This document shows, piece after piece, positions 23,035 to 35,304 of a stretch of DNA of 64,000 bases (position 1 is the first letter of the stretch; each line of letters opens with the position of its first letter). The translations under genes were made by a program, and so were the position numbers. This stretch comes from Adenanthera pavonina. Taxonomy: Eukaryota > Streptophyta > Magnoliopsida > Fabales > Fabaceae. The notes under the pieces were generated by a model. It saw only the letters and a program-made list of their open reading frames with translations. It was not told the DNA's origin and made no database searches. The DNA is taken from the NCBI GenBank assembly GCA_026686845.1, contig JAIVEN010000012.1:684501-748500 (forward strand). Reading direction: 5' to 3'.

Positions 23035-24943
23035 TGTAATATCCCTATTTTTATAGAATGTCATAAAATACATGAAGAGATGGGAAGGAAGTAAATAACT
23101 GGAATTAATTTTTTCATAAGGTTCTGAGCAGAAATTAATTTCAGAACTTACTTCGGAATGTATACAATATTTCACTTGAATGGAAACACATCCTGAGTTA
23201 AGCGTAATGGCATAAGTATTGCATAGCTGGGAGGTTTAGATTGAAAGATAGATCAATTTAAAAGTCAAAGTGAATAGTGTAAAAAGAAATAATAAAAAAT
23301 TGGTCTTTGGGTAAAATTGCAAGAAAGTTGCCGGAAGAATGAATAATTATGTTTTTAACCTGACTCAGAGGCAAAATTGTCATTTCCCATATTAGAAATA
23401 AAATGTGGAAATTTCATTTAAGCCCCAAGGAAAAATGCTAATATCATAAAATGTACAGAGAAATAGCAAAAATGGAAAGACATTGAAAGAAACGGAAAAA
23501 ACGCAATGTTCATTTTTCTAGGATGGATCGAGAAATGAGAAAATAGTAATTTTACCTCAAGAAATGCAAAATACTTTGCAATTTGATGTCCAAAAGAGGG
23601 AATTATATTCCCATTTAGTCCCTGGAAACAATTACGAAAAAGGACCCCAAAGTTTAAAAAATTTTAATTTATCCCGAGTCAAGGGCAATTTCAAAATTTT
23701 TAAAATCACTGTCAAATTGAAGCCCTCAATGAGCTGAGTCCAATAGTATATATCATGGGGATTAATGGATTAAAAATAAAGAAATAATTAGTACCGAGCG
23801 TGAAAAAGTAATAATATACCAATAAGATAAGTTTGTTAGCCCCATAAGTAGCAAAAAAAGAAATGTATCAGTTTAAGGACTCTAAACAGATAGTATTTGG
23901 GATAGGTAATGAGGAAAACAAAGATGTAAATTTAGAGTAATCCTGTATCTATAAAATGTTAAAATACCTCAAAAGTAACTTTATCAGTACAGTTAAAAAT
24001 TTACCGATACAGGATATATCTGGGTTAAGAAAATATGCAATATTTTTTGTCACTTTTTCTTTCCTCTTTGGCATGATGTGCAGCATATATTTTTGGCAAA
24101 GTGCTTCTCCAAGAAGGCATCATTTTTTTTGGCCAAAAGTAACTAAAGTCAAGATAAGTTAACCATGGTCATTTGGGATATTAATCTTTGTTTCTTTCTT
24201 GACAACCTATGTGCTAAACAAAGTGAAGAAGAGATAAGCAACAGTAAACACCAAGAAAGGAAGACAAATAGGTGAGGGAGAAAAAAGAGAAAGAAGAAAA
24301 GAAAAACTTGATTTGCAAAGGTAAGTTTTCTCCTACCTACTTCTATCAAAATCCTATTTCAAGTTTGTAGTGATTTAACATGGTTGGGATGAGTTCTCTC
24401 CTCTCCTTTTGAGCTGTAATTTTCAGCCATGACCTTAAAAGAGAGAGAGATGAGTTTTTGATCAATAACTGTGGGGGAAAGCATGAACTAGTCACTAGGT
24501 GCAAGGATTCATGACTAGTTTGATGTATTTTGAAGTAAATCAACTTACTATGTGCAAGCAACCATGAAAATAGTGGCTTAAGTGGTTGTTTCATGTTGCA
24601 TTTAGGTTTAAGAAAGTTGTGGAAGACTAAAAGAAGGGTGCACAAGGTTTGGAATTCAATGGAAGTCACCAAGGTAGTAAGTTTACCAATTCTTGCATTG
24701 TATTGGCTTTATGATTTCTTTGAGTTTAATCACTTGCCATATGATTGTATTGATGATTTATGATCCTTGGCTGAGTTGATTGATGAGGTTTACGACCTTT
24801 GGATACCCTTTTTGTAAATAGAAACTTTGCTGAATTTTTTTATAGAATTGTATGGCTTAATATGTTGAAATGTTTGATAATTATTTTCATGAAGCTTTTA
24901 TGATAAATGTGATGATATATATGCTTGAATGGTAATTGTTACT

Positions 24944-24960
24944 GAGATTCTTTGAATCTC
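24944..24960 (+). other. conserved LTR hairpin (LTR E)
   Basis: GAGATTC-TTT-GAATCTC after 'gttact', as in LTRs B and G. Confidence 0.75.
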
Positions 24961-25638
24961 ATCCTTCCAAATGCTAACCATGATAGGGCCAAGACATGGA
25001 AGAGGCCAAGGATAGAGGCAAGAGAGCTATGGAGGGAAAAGAAGAAATGGATGCTTGAGTTTATGGTTCAAGCTATGTTTAGTATTATGAACTATATTAT
25101 ATAAAATTGCATATGAAACAATGAGGCTATACTTGTTTAATATGAGGTTTGCCTAAGTCCCTTATGATGATATGAATATGATTGGGACATGTTTGAACCA
25201 TGTAGGTAATGTGAAATGATGATGTTATAGATTGAAATGTAAATCTATTCAAGATGACCAGTATTGATTAGGACTAGGGAACTCTGATCAAAAAAGAGTA
25301 TTCTATATAAATGTTACATATTCTCTTAAAGTAGATAGATAGAGCTTTAAAATAATTCAAAGATCACCTTAATTTGAGGTGTGTTCGAATTATTGTGAAT
25401 TTTTGAATTTAGGATTCAAAACAAGGCAGAGTTGGGAGAACTGGAAGTTTGATCATTGGTATTGGAAAATTCAAAAGGCAATATAAAATCATGTAGAGCT
25501 CAAAAAATGCAGTGGTTTATATTCCTGAAAACATGTATGACTTAGGTTTAAGATGCCACTAATTTGGAAGTGATTGGGCCTATAGACTAAGAGATATACA
25601 GGTTTTCCCAAAACTATCCCAGTAAAAGTAGTATTCTG

Positions 25639-28104
25639 TGTACCATCCTATCTCCAGACACCTCTAGACTTGACCAAAAACTTCAAAATTCCAACCAAAC
25701 ACGACCCAAACAACTCAAAACAACTTCTCACAACTTCAAAATAGAGGAAACGAACCCAAAAACACCAGAAAATGGGCTGGGGTTGCAGCCACTACAGTAC
25801 CGCTGTGGGCCTGACCTCCCCAGTTTCTCCATCGCTTCTGCCTTCATTGGCACCGCGGCCTAGACACTGGAGCCGCGGCGCCCCATGCTGATACTCCATA
25901 TCAGCAACTTTCATACTCTGGGGCAAACTTTCGACGTACATAAATTTATGCTGCGACCTCCAATTGACTTGATTCCAACTCCTACAAGTCAATCTAGTTC
26001 CCGTCTAGCCCTAGACACCACTCTCACCTCATTCCAACTCCATATGGAGATTTTGGACCCCTGACACCGTTTTGGCCCCCTATTGACCAAAACTCACTAC
26101 TAACCACCTCCAATTACCGCCAAAGGCAACTGGTCGCTCAAAGACCATTCACACAGGTCCAAAACCCCCAAACCAACTTGTCTAAAGAGGTTTCACCCCA
26201 AAGGAACCATTCATCTGAGATTTGATCCCTTGGAACCTCAACTTGTCAAAAAGGGCTACAGGCCCTCAAACACACCACAAGGCCCAATTCTCACTTTCAT
26301 CACACAGAAGAACACATACACACCACATACATAAAACCAACAACACCTTTCTCCACATATAACCATATATACATCCATACAATCCATATCCATAACCATT
26401 CATTACAAAACCTCCTATCCTACTTGGTACAAGATACACTATCCAAAAAACAAACACTACATAGACTATTCCTATGTGTACAGCTACTCCCACGTCTTCT
26501 CTGGACTAGTGCCAGAACTGTCACTTGAAAGGTTAGTTCATTGGAGAGGGGTGTGAGACAATGTCTTAGTAACCGGGAACAACCACGCACACACATATAT
26601 ATCTCATGCAATTCATGTATGCAATGTGAAATGAATGATATGCATGTCTCCCTCGCACACAGCTAGAACCATGGGCTATCATCATAACAGGACATTTCAT
26701 ATAGGTAACTCCCTTCCAACAGTCAGTGAAGACCGATTCCGGGACATTACCAAGCTCACCTTACATAAATGCAACCTAGCCAAAGGTTACACTAGTGCTC
26801 GGATCTTGGCTCTCCTTCCCCTAGACCACCTCGAATTGGTGGTGATTTAGGGAAGGTGCAGTCCACTATCGCCTGGCTCCTCTAGCCATATGGGAGGATT
26901 TAGCGATAGGGATCCCAATCGTATCCTCCCTAATCATATCTCATATCATCATGTATCATATCATCATCACCACTTAATCCACCATATATCACAATCTCAC
27001 AATGTCATGTGGTGATGCTCATGTATCAGCATATTGTCATCATCATCATATCTCAATGTCATGTATGCATTATGTTATGCCATGCCAATATCATCATCAT
27101 TATCATTATTGTAATCATCATAATCATCAAAATCATGATCTAGCTACGTGCATACCATGATATATAGAAAACAGTACACACACATATCAATATCGTGGTA
27201 TGAAAGAAACATGCATATATATACAAAAGTACATACTACCATACAGTACCATACAAACAAACAAACAAACACCCGGTTACCTCAGGTTGTCAATACCACA
27301 CACGTGGGTCCACGAACTTCTCAAATTGTCCAACATACGTGAACCCCTCTCAGTTAACCAAATAACCTTCATAATAACACAATATCTCAATTAACCACAA
27401 CATACCAAATATCCAAACATCATAATTCAACCACATTAGCCTAACCCAAGGTTCCAACACCCCTTTCATGCATTAATAAGCTCTTAGGGACCATTCAAAC
27501 ACTACTTCAACCACATACACTTCGGATTCCCCAGAGCCCTAACCAAGAACAACCTAGGGTTAAGCTTTAAAAACATATAATCCCTTCAAAACTCACATCC
27601 AAGTAACAAGAACCCTAAAAGATACTTTATTAACCCTATTTCATCCATTTCAATCTGTGGATTTCCTCCCAAACCTGAAATCTAACCTCACCACCAAAAA
27701 TCCCAAATTCCCAACCGAAGAAAATGGAGAGGGAGGAGTAGAGAACACTTACCAACTTGAATCCAAGCTCTTGATGTCCAAAAATCACTCCAATGGCCGA
27801 AAATAGTAAACCCGAGCTCAGCTCCCCAGGTTTCCTCCGTCGCTCCCTTCATTTCTTTCTTTTCCGTTTGTCCGAAATGATCCAGATTTAAACAAAAATC
27901 CCTAATCTCACCACGGCCTCAGCACCCCTCGCCGCGGCACCACCGTATTCAGCTGAAACCACACTACTGGAAAGATTCTCACCATGGCAACCATGGTTCT
28001 CGCCGCGGCGTTGAGCTCTTCCAAACTCCACTTGAGCCTTCGTCTATCTTGTTTCCTCCGGTCCTAAACACAAAACCAAGAAAGATATCATGAGGGGTGT
28101 TACA
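25639..28104 (-). repeat. 3' LTR of the Tekay element
   Basis: 2466 bp; on the plus strand TGTACCATCC...GGGTGTTACA. It matches 37992-40245 at about 90% by eye, including GC-rich 'ccgcggc' patches rare elsewhere in the window. An ATC/CAT microsatellite lies near 26930-27130. The hairpin equivalent is at 26555-26567. Confidence 0.9.
26555..26567 (-). other. conserved LTR hairpin, Tekay 3' LTR
   Basis: On the plus strand GAGACAATGTCTT; on the minus strand AAGACATTGTCTC after 'gttact'. The last pair is lost by one mutation. Compare GAGGCAATGTCTC at 38893-38905 in the 5' LTR. Confidence 0.6.
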
Positions 28105-28105
28105 C

Positions 28106-28117
28106 TCTCCCCTCCTT
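28106..28117 (-). other. polypurine tract of the Tekay element
   Basis: The minus strand reads AGGAGGGGAGAG, next to the 3' LTR, one base away. Confidence 0.8.
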
Positions 28118-29700
28118 ATAAAAATTTCATCCTCGACATTCCAAGTCTTACCTCAAGCAAACATCTTTGGATAGTTCCTTCACATGGATTCTTCAGTCTC
28201 CCATGTGATATCATTGGATGTCAAGCCGCTCTATAGGACCTTTATCAACTTGATGGTCTTATTTCTCAATTGCTTCTCTTTAACATCGAGAATTTGCAAT
28301 GGCATAATCTCAAAAGTGAAATCCTTTTGCACTTGAACAACTTCATCATCTATTATATGAGATTGATCTGGATGATACTTCTTGAGTTGAGACATGTGGA
28401 AAACATCATGCAATCCAGCAAGATTAGGCAGTAGCGCCACTCGATACGCTACTGGCCTTATTCGCTCCAGAATTTAGTATGGACCCATATACCACGGAGT
28501 GAGCTTCTTGACTCGAATCGATCTTCCAACACCAGTGGTAGGAGTGACCTTCAAAAACACATGATCTTCCGCATCAAACTCCAATGGTCTCCTCCTCCTG
28601 TCTGCATAACTCTTTTGCCTACTCTGAGCAGTAAGAAGCTTCTGACGAATACTCTCTATTTGCTGAGAGGTTTGATCCACAATGTCTAGGCCCAAAAGAC
28701 TCCTTTCACCGAATTCAACCCAACACAATGGTGAACCACACTTCTTGCCATACAATGCTTCGCATGGAGCCATTTGCAAACTCGAGTGAAAAATGTTGTT
28801 GTAGGCAAATTCAACCAATGGCAGAAACTAATCCCAATTGCCTTTATTCTCTAGAACACATGCTCGCAGCATGTCCTCTAGAGTCTGAATAGTTCTTTCA
28901 GTTTGCCTATTAGACTGAGGGTGATAATTAGTACTGAAATTCAATTTCGTACCCATGGCCTTCTGAAGAGATTTCTGAAACCTGGATGTAAACCTAGGAT
29001 CTCTGTCCGACACAATATTCATCAAGAATCCACGCAATCTCACAATCTCTTTCACATACAACTGAGCCAACTTCTCCATTGAAATAGTTTCTCAAATTGG
29101 AAGAAAATGGGCCGACTTTGTCAACCTATCCACAATGACCCATATTTCATTGTGTCCTGAAGAGGTCCTCGGTAATCCCATCATAAAATCCATGGAAACA
29201 CTATCTCATTTCTACTCCGAGATTTCCAATGGTTGCAACGTACCAGTAGGCAATTGGTGTTCAATCTTTACCTTCTAACAAATCAGACATCTTGCCACAA
29301 ACTCTGCAATGTCCTTTTTCATACCTGGTGGTACTTGGGTGAATAGTATACCTGCTCTTATGAGCTTCCCCCAAAATAATTTCTCGCAACCCCATAACAT
29401 TTGGCACACAAATTCGACCACGGTACTGGATGATACCATCCTCCAGATTATCAAAGTCCTAGGTCTCTGCCATTTCAACCTATTCTCAAATGCCTAAAAG
29501 ATAGTCATCCTTCTTCTGAGCATAGCAAATGTTCCTCAATAAATCACTTGATATACTGATGGAACTCATTACTAATACTCCAGGATGGACATTAATGGAT
29601 AACTTCATATCTCTCAGGCTTTCTAGCAACTGCTGCTCCCTTGTCATCATCGTGGCCATATGTATCAATTTTCTACTCAACGCATTGGCCATAACGTTGG
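28118..29700 (-). pseudogene. Tekay integrase with C-terminal chromodomain, decayed
   Basis: Integrase inserts the cDNA; the chromodomain directs insertion to marked chromatin. In minus-strand order: the ALSRK linker after RNase H (29692 down), an N-terminal zinc-binding-like segment (...KKDIAEFVARCLIC at 29275-29330), the catalytic-core part VSDRDPRFTSRF and NYHPQSNRQTERTIQTLEDM (28828-29079), then VEFAYNNIFHSSLQMAPCEA and LYGKKCGSPLCW. After a PHMDVFHVSQLKKY-like stretch comes the chromodomain: LRNKTIKLIKVL, a stop in place of the usual W, then SNDITWETEESM. Stops and frame breaks occur near 28820, 29085 and 29480. QTERT retains the catalytic Glu region; no complete frame remains. Confidence 0.88.
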
Positions 29701-30171
29701 CTTTCTAGGATGATACTTCAAAGTAAACTCATAGTCTACAAGGAACTCAATCCACTGCCTTTGCCTCATGTTCAACTCTTTTTAATCAAACAAATACTTC
29801 AAACTTTTGTGATCACTGAACACCTCAAACTAAGCGCCATAGAGATAATGCCTCCATAATTTCAAGGTAAACACTACAGTTGCTAGCTCAAGGTCATAAG
29901 TAGGATAGTTCTCCTCATGAGGCCTTAACTGCCTTGAAGCATACACCACAACTCTGCCTTGCTGCATCAATATACACCCTAAACCCTTCTTAGAGGCATC
30001 CGTATAAACAGTGAACGACTCTGATGGGTTAGGGATAATGAGCACTAGGGTGGACGTTAGACAAACTTTCAGCTCTTGGAATACTCCTTCACACTTATCA
30101 TCCCAAATGAAAGATCGATCCTTATGGGTGAGTCTAGTCAATGGCATAACAAGCTGAGAGAATCCCTTAAC
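29701..30171 (-). pseudogene. Tekay RNase H region
   Basis: The minus-strand frame 30147-29830 reads FIWDDKCEGVFQELK ... FTVYTDASKKGLGCILMQ ... YASRQLRPHEENYPTYDLEL. The TDAS motif and the ENYPTYDLEL block are typical of gypsy RNase H and hold the first catalytic Asp and Glu. A stop after LYGA (29830) ends the frame. The nested element inserted just upstream, so RT and RNase H are separated by 5.1 kb. Confidence 0.88.
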
Positions 30172-30176
30172 GAACC

Positions 30177-31017
30177 TGATAGAGTACGATTAAGGCATGA
30201 AGTATTTGGAGTCCTTGGACATGGCAATGAGCTCGGAAAGAGCATGAAGCCCAACTATTTGAATCAAGCTGCAGCCCCAAAAAGAAAAAAGAGCTAAAAA
30301 GTATGGAAAAGGATTCCAATCATATAGGCTAATGGTCCAAGCCCAAAAGAAGCCCATTTGGGAGATATAACTTGAAGACAACATATGCTTCTCATGTGAC
30401 CATTAAAAGTGACGTTTTTAATAAGTTTTATTAGGATTATTGTAGTCAATTTGTTTCCTTTTCAATAAAAGGCAAATAATGATCTGATCTGATTTGCTTT
30501 GCTTTATGCATTTAAGAGGAGCCAACCTTTTCAAATTCAAAATTAGAATTAAATGCTCCTTTTTGCTTAGTATTTCCTTTTTGTATTAATGAGCTTTAAC
30601 AAGGTTAGGTTTGTGGGCTAAACTAGAGTTAGTTTGTGGGTTAATATTTGCCTATAAATAGGCACCTCTTGTACTCTTGCAAACACAATATGAATGAATG
30701 AATTTCTTTTCAGCAACTTTGTTGTTGTTCAGTGAGTTCTTTCTTGCTTATCATTGAGTGCCAGAAAGAATGAGGACTTATCAAGGAGTGGTGATCCTTG
30801 TGGCGTCCCGGAGTTAGGATTCAAGAGACGGGTTCTCTTGGAGTCTACTTCCTTTGACCAACATTTTGTTCAGTCTTCTTATTTCATTGTTTTTGTTCAT
30901 TGTTGTTCTTCATTGTTGTTCTTCATTGTTCTTGTGTTCAATTTATCTTTCCTTGAGTTGCACGTTCCTTATATCAAAGAAGGCTCTTAGGACAGGTTCC
31001 TAACGTGTCTCCCATCA
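30177..31017 (+). repeat. 5' LTR of the gag-only element
   Basis: 841 bp, TGATAGAGTACGATT...TCTCCCATCA. TATA box CTATAAATA at 30652-30660, followed about 30 bp downstream by the likely start region and then 'aatgaatgaatttc'. Small ORFs inside (30076-30297, 30754-30990) recur in the other LTR and are not genes. Confidence 0.92.
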
Positions 31018-31019
31018 TT

Positions 31020-31031
31020 TGGTATCAGAGC
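31020..31031 (+). other. primer-binding site, tRNA-iMet type
   Basis: TGGTATCAGAGC, two bases after the LTR end. Confidence 0.92.
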
Positions 31032-31099
31032 TTCAGCTTGCAAATCAAGGCGTGTCTTTGTGTTGCTTCATTTCTCTTTGTTTTATCCCATTCTTCCTT

Positions 31100-31295
31100 A
31101 TTGTCCAGAAAATCATGACTGTTCAGTTCACTGTTCATCAATACATGTTCGTCACTGTTTATCCGTACACTCATCACTGTTCATTTCGTACTGTTCATCC
31201 ATTTCCTGCTGCCCAGATTTCACAGTACTGCTCATCACGTACTGTTCATAGTACTGTTTATCCGTACTGTTCATCATACTATTTGTCATTGTTCA
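31100..31295 (+). repeat. degenerate short repeats of CTGTTCATCCGTA type
   Basis: Within about 190 bp of leader, 'actgttcat', 'ccgtactgttcatc' and 'gtactgtttatccgta' recur about ten times with variable spacing. ORFs over this region (31019-31333 and 31060-31251) are products of the repeat. The same motif appears inverted in LTR C copy 2 (49740-49990). Confidence 0.7.
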
Positions 31296-32374
31296 TCTAT
31301 TGTTGCCTTGCTGTTTTTGTTCTATGTTCTTGATCCTTTTTCCAGACTTTGTGATCTTTCGTTTCATTCTTATTGTAGCGTACTCTATTCTAATTTCATC
31401 TATTTTCTTTGTGAAAGTATCTTACCATATTTGATTCTTGTTTCCATTGAGATTGTGGAGTTCCTTGTTATCTGCCCAAAGAATTCAGTTGCTGCCCAGA
31501 TTTCTTGTTGTGAATTTGCCAACAAAAAAAAATTCGAAATTGATTTAAAAAAAAAGAGAAGAAAAAAAAAGAATTGATTGCAGCCTTAAAAAAAAATTCA
31601 TATAAAAAAAATTTTAAAAAAAAGGAAAGAAAGAAAAATATGGCTGCCTAGGCAAATTCCAAAAATTAAGGAGATCTTGTTTTCTTTCCCACTTTGAGAT
31701 CTTTTTCAATCAAGGTAATACCTTGAATTACAAATTTCCTTTTTGTGATTGGGCATTAATGTTATTGCTCCCTTTTCTGATCTCATTAAAGGAGAATCAT
31801 CTTTTAAATACCCATTCATAATTTCTCATTTGTGGTAAGTTTTCATTCTTGTCTTTTATTTTCTACTCAGAATTTTACTCTTCTAGTTTAATTCTATTTC
31901 CTTCATAATTTAATTCCCTAACTTGTTCCTTTCTTGTTTCATATTTAATAGTCATCTAAAAGTTCCTTTCTTTGGTATACACACCACATCTTTCCTCTTG
32001 TCTTAAGTTCCAGCATTTCCTTTTCTCTTCTCTTGGCGGGAAAATTCGTTTCTTTGCTAAAAACAGAAAGCCCATCTTTCTTTGTTGGTCACCAACATTT
32101 AAGACTCTTTTGAGAATTTGAATTTTGGATCTTTGACTTTGAGATTGCCACTTAAAACATTGCTTCTTGATTTAAGTTCAGATTCAATTTTGCACGCTCA
32201 TAGGAAGCAAGACTGAGTGATAAAAGGCAAGAGTGTAATTATATCATTTCTGGAAAAAAGCCTTTAAAGTGTGCAAAACACGAGTGAATTTGCATCATTG
32301 TTGAGTGAAACACGTGAGATAGTGTGCAAGGTCCTTTCTTCATCTTCTATTTACTAACATTTTAGGTTTTAAGC
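31296..32374 (+). other. leader of the gag-only element
   Basis: Non-coding leader, with a poly(A)-rich stretch at 31520-31640 and T-rich sequence to 32000. No RNA gene recognised. Leads to the gag ATG at 32375. Confidence 0.6.
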
Positions 32375-34579
32375 ATGGCTGGTGATGAACTTGATCTTAA
32401 AGCTTTCATGAGAGCTTTCAATGACCAAATCAACAACTTGAACGCCAAATTGGATGGCATGCAAGTTCCTTCATGCAAAAAGGATGTTACATTGAACATC
32501 CCAAAATTCTATGGAGAGAATGATCCTGACATGTACTTGAACTGGGAAGGAAGAGTTGAACAATGGTTTGAAGACTGCCAGAACTCCGAGTCTGAGAAAG
32601 TGAAATTAGCTACTCTTCACTTAGAAGGAAAAGCCAAAGTTTGGTGGGAATGATTTGAAAGAAAGCACCTTCATGAAGAGAAACAGTGTTATACTTGGAG
32701 TAACATGAAGCTCATTTTGAAGCAAAAGTACGCGCCACACCACTACTTCTATGAGTATCTTCCAACTCATAGAAAGGAGCAAACTTCTAAGGTACAAATT
32801 TCAGTTCCAAGTTCTAGTGATTCTCATTTGAAGCAAAAAGATCCAATGGAGGAGATATCTTCCTCAACATCTACAATGGTTGTTGAACCAAGAGAATCAA
32901 CTACTCTTAAAGGTACCTCTAATTCTCAAAATCCTTGTGTTGATGATGTTTCTTATGAATTAGAGTATGATATTCTTGAGAATCCCAAGGAGGAAAATGT
33001 TGATGATATTCTTGATGGGATTGGTCATTTACCACCGTTAGTGGAGACAACTGCTCTAGATGTTACTAGTGAGGTGATAGAGAACTTTGTTAATAGTGGT
33101 GTGCATGTTTCTAGTGATACTCACATTGTTATGCCATTAGAAACTAGTTCTCATGGATGTGATGAAGTTGAACAAGTTGATATGGTGTTTGGGCATCTAT
33201 GGTTATTTGATGATAGTTATTCTTTTGAAGTAAAGAAAGCCCATGAAATGCGTTGTATTCAATTCTATGAAAATCATAAGAAAATCAAAAGTGAGCTTGA
33301 AAGGAAAAATGAATGTGAGAAGAATATGAGTGGTAAAAATAGGAGTGAAAAACAAGTGAGAAAAGAAAGAGTGCAGAAAACTGAAAAAAGAGGAGAACAA
33401 ATGAGTGAAAAGAAACTTGAGAGAAGAATGAAAAAGAAAAAGAAAAAGAGAGAAAAGAGAAAAGGAAAAGACAGTTTGAGAAAAGATGAGAATAATGATG
33501 CAAAAGCAATTGTGAGTTGTTTGAGTGAAGGAGAGTTTAAGGTAGTTTCTTCACAACTCCTTCCTTCATATCTTCCATATGTTCCTTTTTTTTATCCTTT
33601 CAATCCTTCTTACTTTATCTCTGATTCTTATAATTTATTTAGTCTATCGATGTGTTATGAGTCCTCAATTCCTCTTGAATCTAGTGTGAAAGAAAGTCAG
33701 TTTGATCATTTAGTGTCTTCTTTCTCTAATTTATCCATCTATGTCACTTCATTTCATTTTCATAAAAAGCTTTGTCAATTCATTTGTGAAGTAGTCTTTA
33801 CTCATTTTATGTTTTATGTCTCTTGTGTGTCTCATAAGTCATGTGTCTTTTTGGTTCTGTATTGGTTTCTTTCATCTCATTTTCATGAATCTTGTGTGTT
33901 CTATTTTCTATCCAATAACCCATTCTCTTCTTATTCCATCAAACTTTGTGATACTTTGTTTTCATCCATATGTATTCCTCTTGTGACTTATGCTCCATCC
34001 GTGTCTTGTCAATGTGCACCATCCACAGGTGTCAAATCTTTCCAAATTTTGAACCTAGCAAATAATGTGAAAATCTGCCCAGCTTTCATCCCATATGTTT
34101 CCTCTAAAATCTCAATTTTCCTTGAGTCTTGTTGTGTCAAATTTGCCTCTAGTTTTTTGTTGCAGGTTATTAGTGTGAATGTTATGGAAGGAAAATCAAG
34201 TTATGATCCACTAATGCATGACAACAACTCATATGCCACTCAAACTAATGGTCATTACAAGGTTTTTGATCCCGGAGGTTGGTTTGGAATGCAATTATTA
34301 CACCGCAAGTGCAAGCAAGGGTTGAAGAGAAGATGCATCAATCAAGCTCAAAAAGTAAGTATACTCCCTATTTTATATTTTGATGCTTTTAATCATTCTG
34401 TTTCTTTCCATATAGATTCTGGAGATTCGAGGACGAATCATTTCGAGGAGGGAGGGAATGATAGAGTACGATTGAGGCATGAAGCATTTGGAGTCCTTGG
34501 ACATGGCAATGAGCTCGGAAAGAGCATGAAGCCCAACTATTTGAATCAAGCTGCAGCCCCAAAAAGAAAAAAGAGCTAA
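32375..34579 (+). pseudogene. gag: gag-domain long ORF with one in-frame TGA
   Basis: Start MAGDELDLKAFMRAFNDQ. The gypsy retrotransposon gag domain covers about residues 30-125 (NIPKFYGENDPDMYLNWEGR, KVKLATLHLEGKAKVWW). A TGA at 32651-32653, probably a former TGG, splits it from the same-frame continuation FERKHLHEEKQCYTWSNMK. From there the frame is open to 34579 (624 codons from the ATG at 32705). It contains an acidic middle, a strongly basic Lys/Glu/Arg stretch (33290-33500) and a T-rich segment (33542-34165) that could be an intron (AAG|GTAG ... TTGCAG|GT). The end, GDSRTNHFEEGGND, resembles the last residues of gypsy polyproteins and is encoded across the polypurine tract; the frame then runs 40 codons into the LTR. 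No zinc knuckle or pol domain. Confidence 0.8.
34445..34458 (+). other. polypurine tract
   Basis: GAGGAGGGAGGGAA directly before the 3' LTR; it also encodes EEGGN of the long ORF. Confidence 0.9.
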
Positions 34580-35299
34580 AAAGTATGGAAAAGGATTCCA
34601 ATCATATAGGCTAATGGTCCAAGCCCAAAAGAAGCCCATTTGGGAGATATAACTTGAAGACAACATATGCTTCTCATGTGACCATTAAAAGTGACGTTTT
34701 TAATAAGTTTTATTAGGATTATTTTAGTCAATTTGTTTCCTTTTCAATAAAAGGCAAATAATGATCTGATCTGATTTGCTTTGCTTTATGCATTTAAGAG
34801 GAGCCAACCTTTTCAAATTCAAAATTAGAATTAAATGCTCCTTTTTGCTTAGTATTTCCTTTTTGTATTAATGAGCTTTAACAAGGTTAGGTTTGTGGGC
34901 TAAACTAGAGTTAGTTTGTGGGTTAATATTTGCCTATAAATAGGCACCTCTTGTACTCTTGTAAACACAATATGAATGAATGAATTTCTTTTCAGCAACT
35001 TTGTTGTTGTTCAGTGAGTTATTTCTTGCTTATCCTTGAGTGCCGGAAAGAATGAGGACTTATCAAGGAGTGGTGATCCTTGTGGCATCCCGGAGTTAGG
35101 ATTCAAGAGACGGGTTCTCTTGGAGTCTACTTCCTTCGACCAACATTTTGTTCAGTCTTCTTATTTCATTGTTTTTGTTCATTGTTGTTCTTCATTGTTA
35201 TTCTTCATTGTTCTTGTGTTCAATTTATCTTTCCTTGAGTTGCACGTTCCTTATATCAAAGAAGGCTCTTAGGACAGGTTCCTAAAGTGTCTCCCATCA
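34459..35299 (+). repeat. 3' LTR of the gag-only element
   Basis: 841 bp, same length as the 5' copy; TATA box at 34934-34942. Differences include 'gattgaggc' for 'gattaaggc' and 'ttgtggcatcc' for 'ttgtggcgtcc'. Confidence 0.92.
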
Positions 35300-35304
35300 G
35301 AACC

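Larger units (their letters stand above)
30177..35299 (+). mobile_element. gag-only non-autonomous LTR element (TR-GAG-like), nested in Tekay pol
   Basis: 5123 bp with a perfect duplication GAACC (30172-30176 and 35300-35304), two 841-bp LTRs, primer site 31020-31031 and polypurine tract 34445-34458. Internal length is 3441 bp with one long, nearly open frame (32375-34579) beginning with a gypsy-type gag domain. No protease, RT, RNase H or integrase is seen on either strand. By eye the LTRs differ at about 11 of 841 positions (1.3%), so it is young. It inserted on the plus strand into the minus-strand Tekay pol at the RT/RNase H junction (codon after GLTGYY). An autonomous gypsy partner must supply enzymes. 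Confidence 0.92.

Noticed and set aside
26930..27130. ATC/CAT microsatellite as a regulatory or CRISPR-like repeat
   Set aside because: Simple-sequence expansion present in all copies of this LTR; no spacers and not prokaryotic sequence.
33203..33509. minus-strand F/S-rich ORFs opposite the basic stretch of the long gag frame
   Set aside because: Antisense shadows of a purine-rich coding region; composition explains the open frames.
34459..34579. the last 40 codons of the long gag frame inside the LTR as a functional C-terminus
   Set aside because: The frame simply runs on past the polypurine tract; the gypsy-like tail ends at EEGGND, so the LTR-encoded part is probably incidental.
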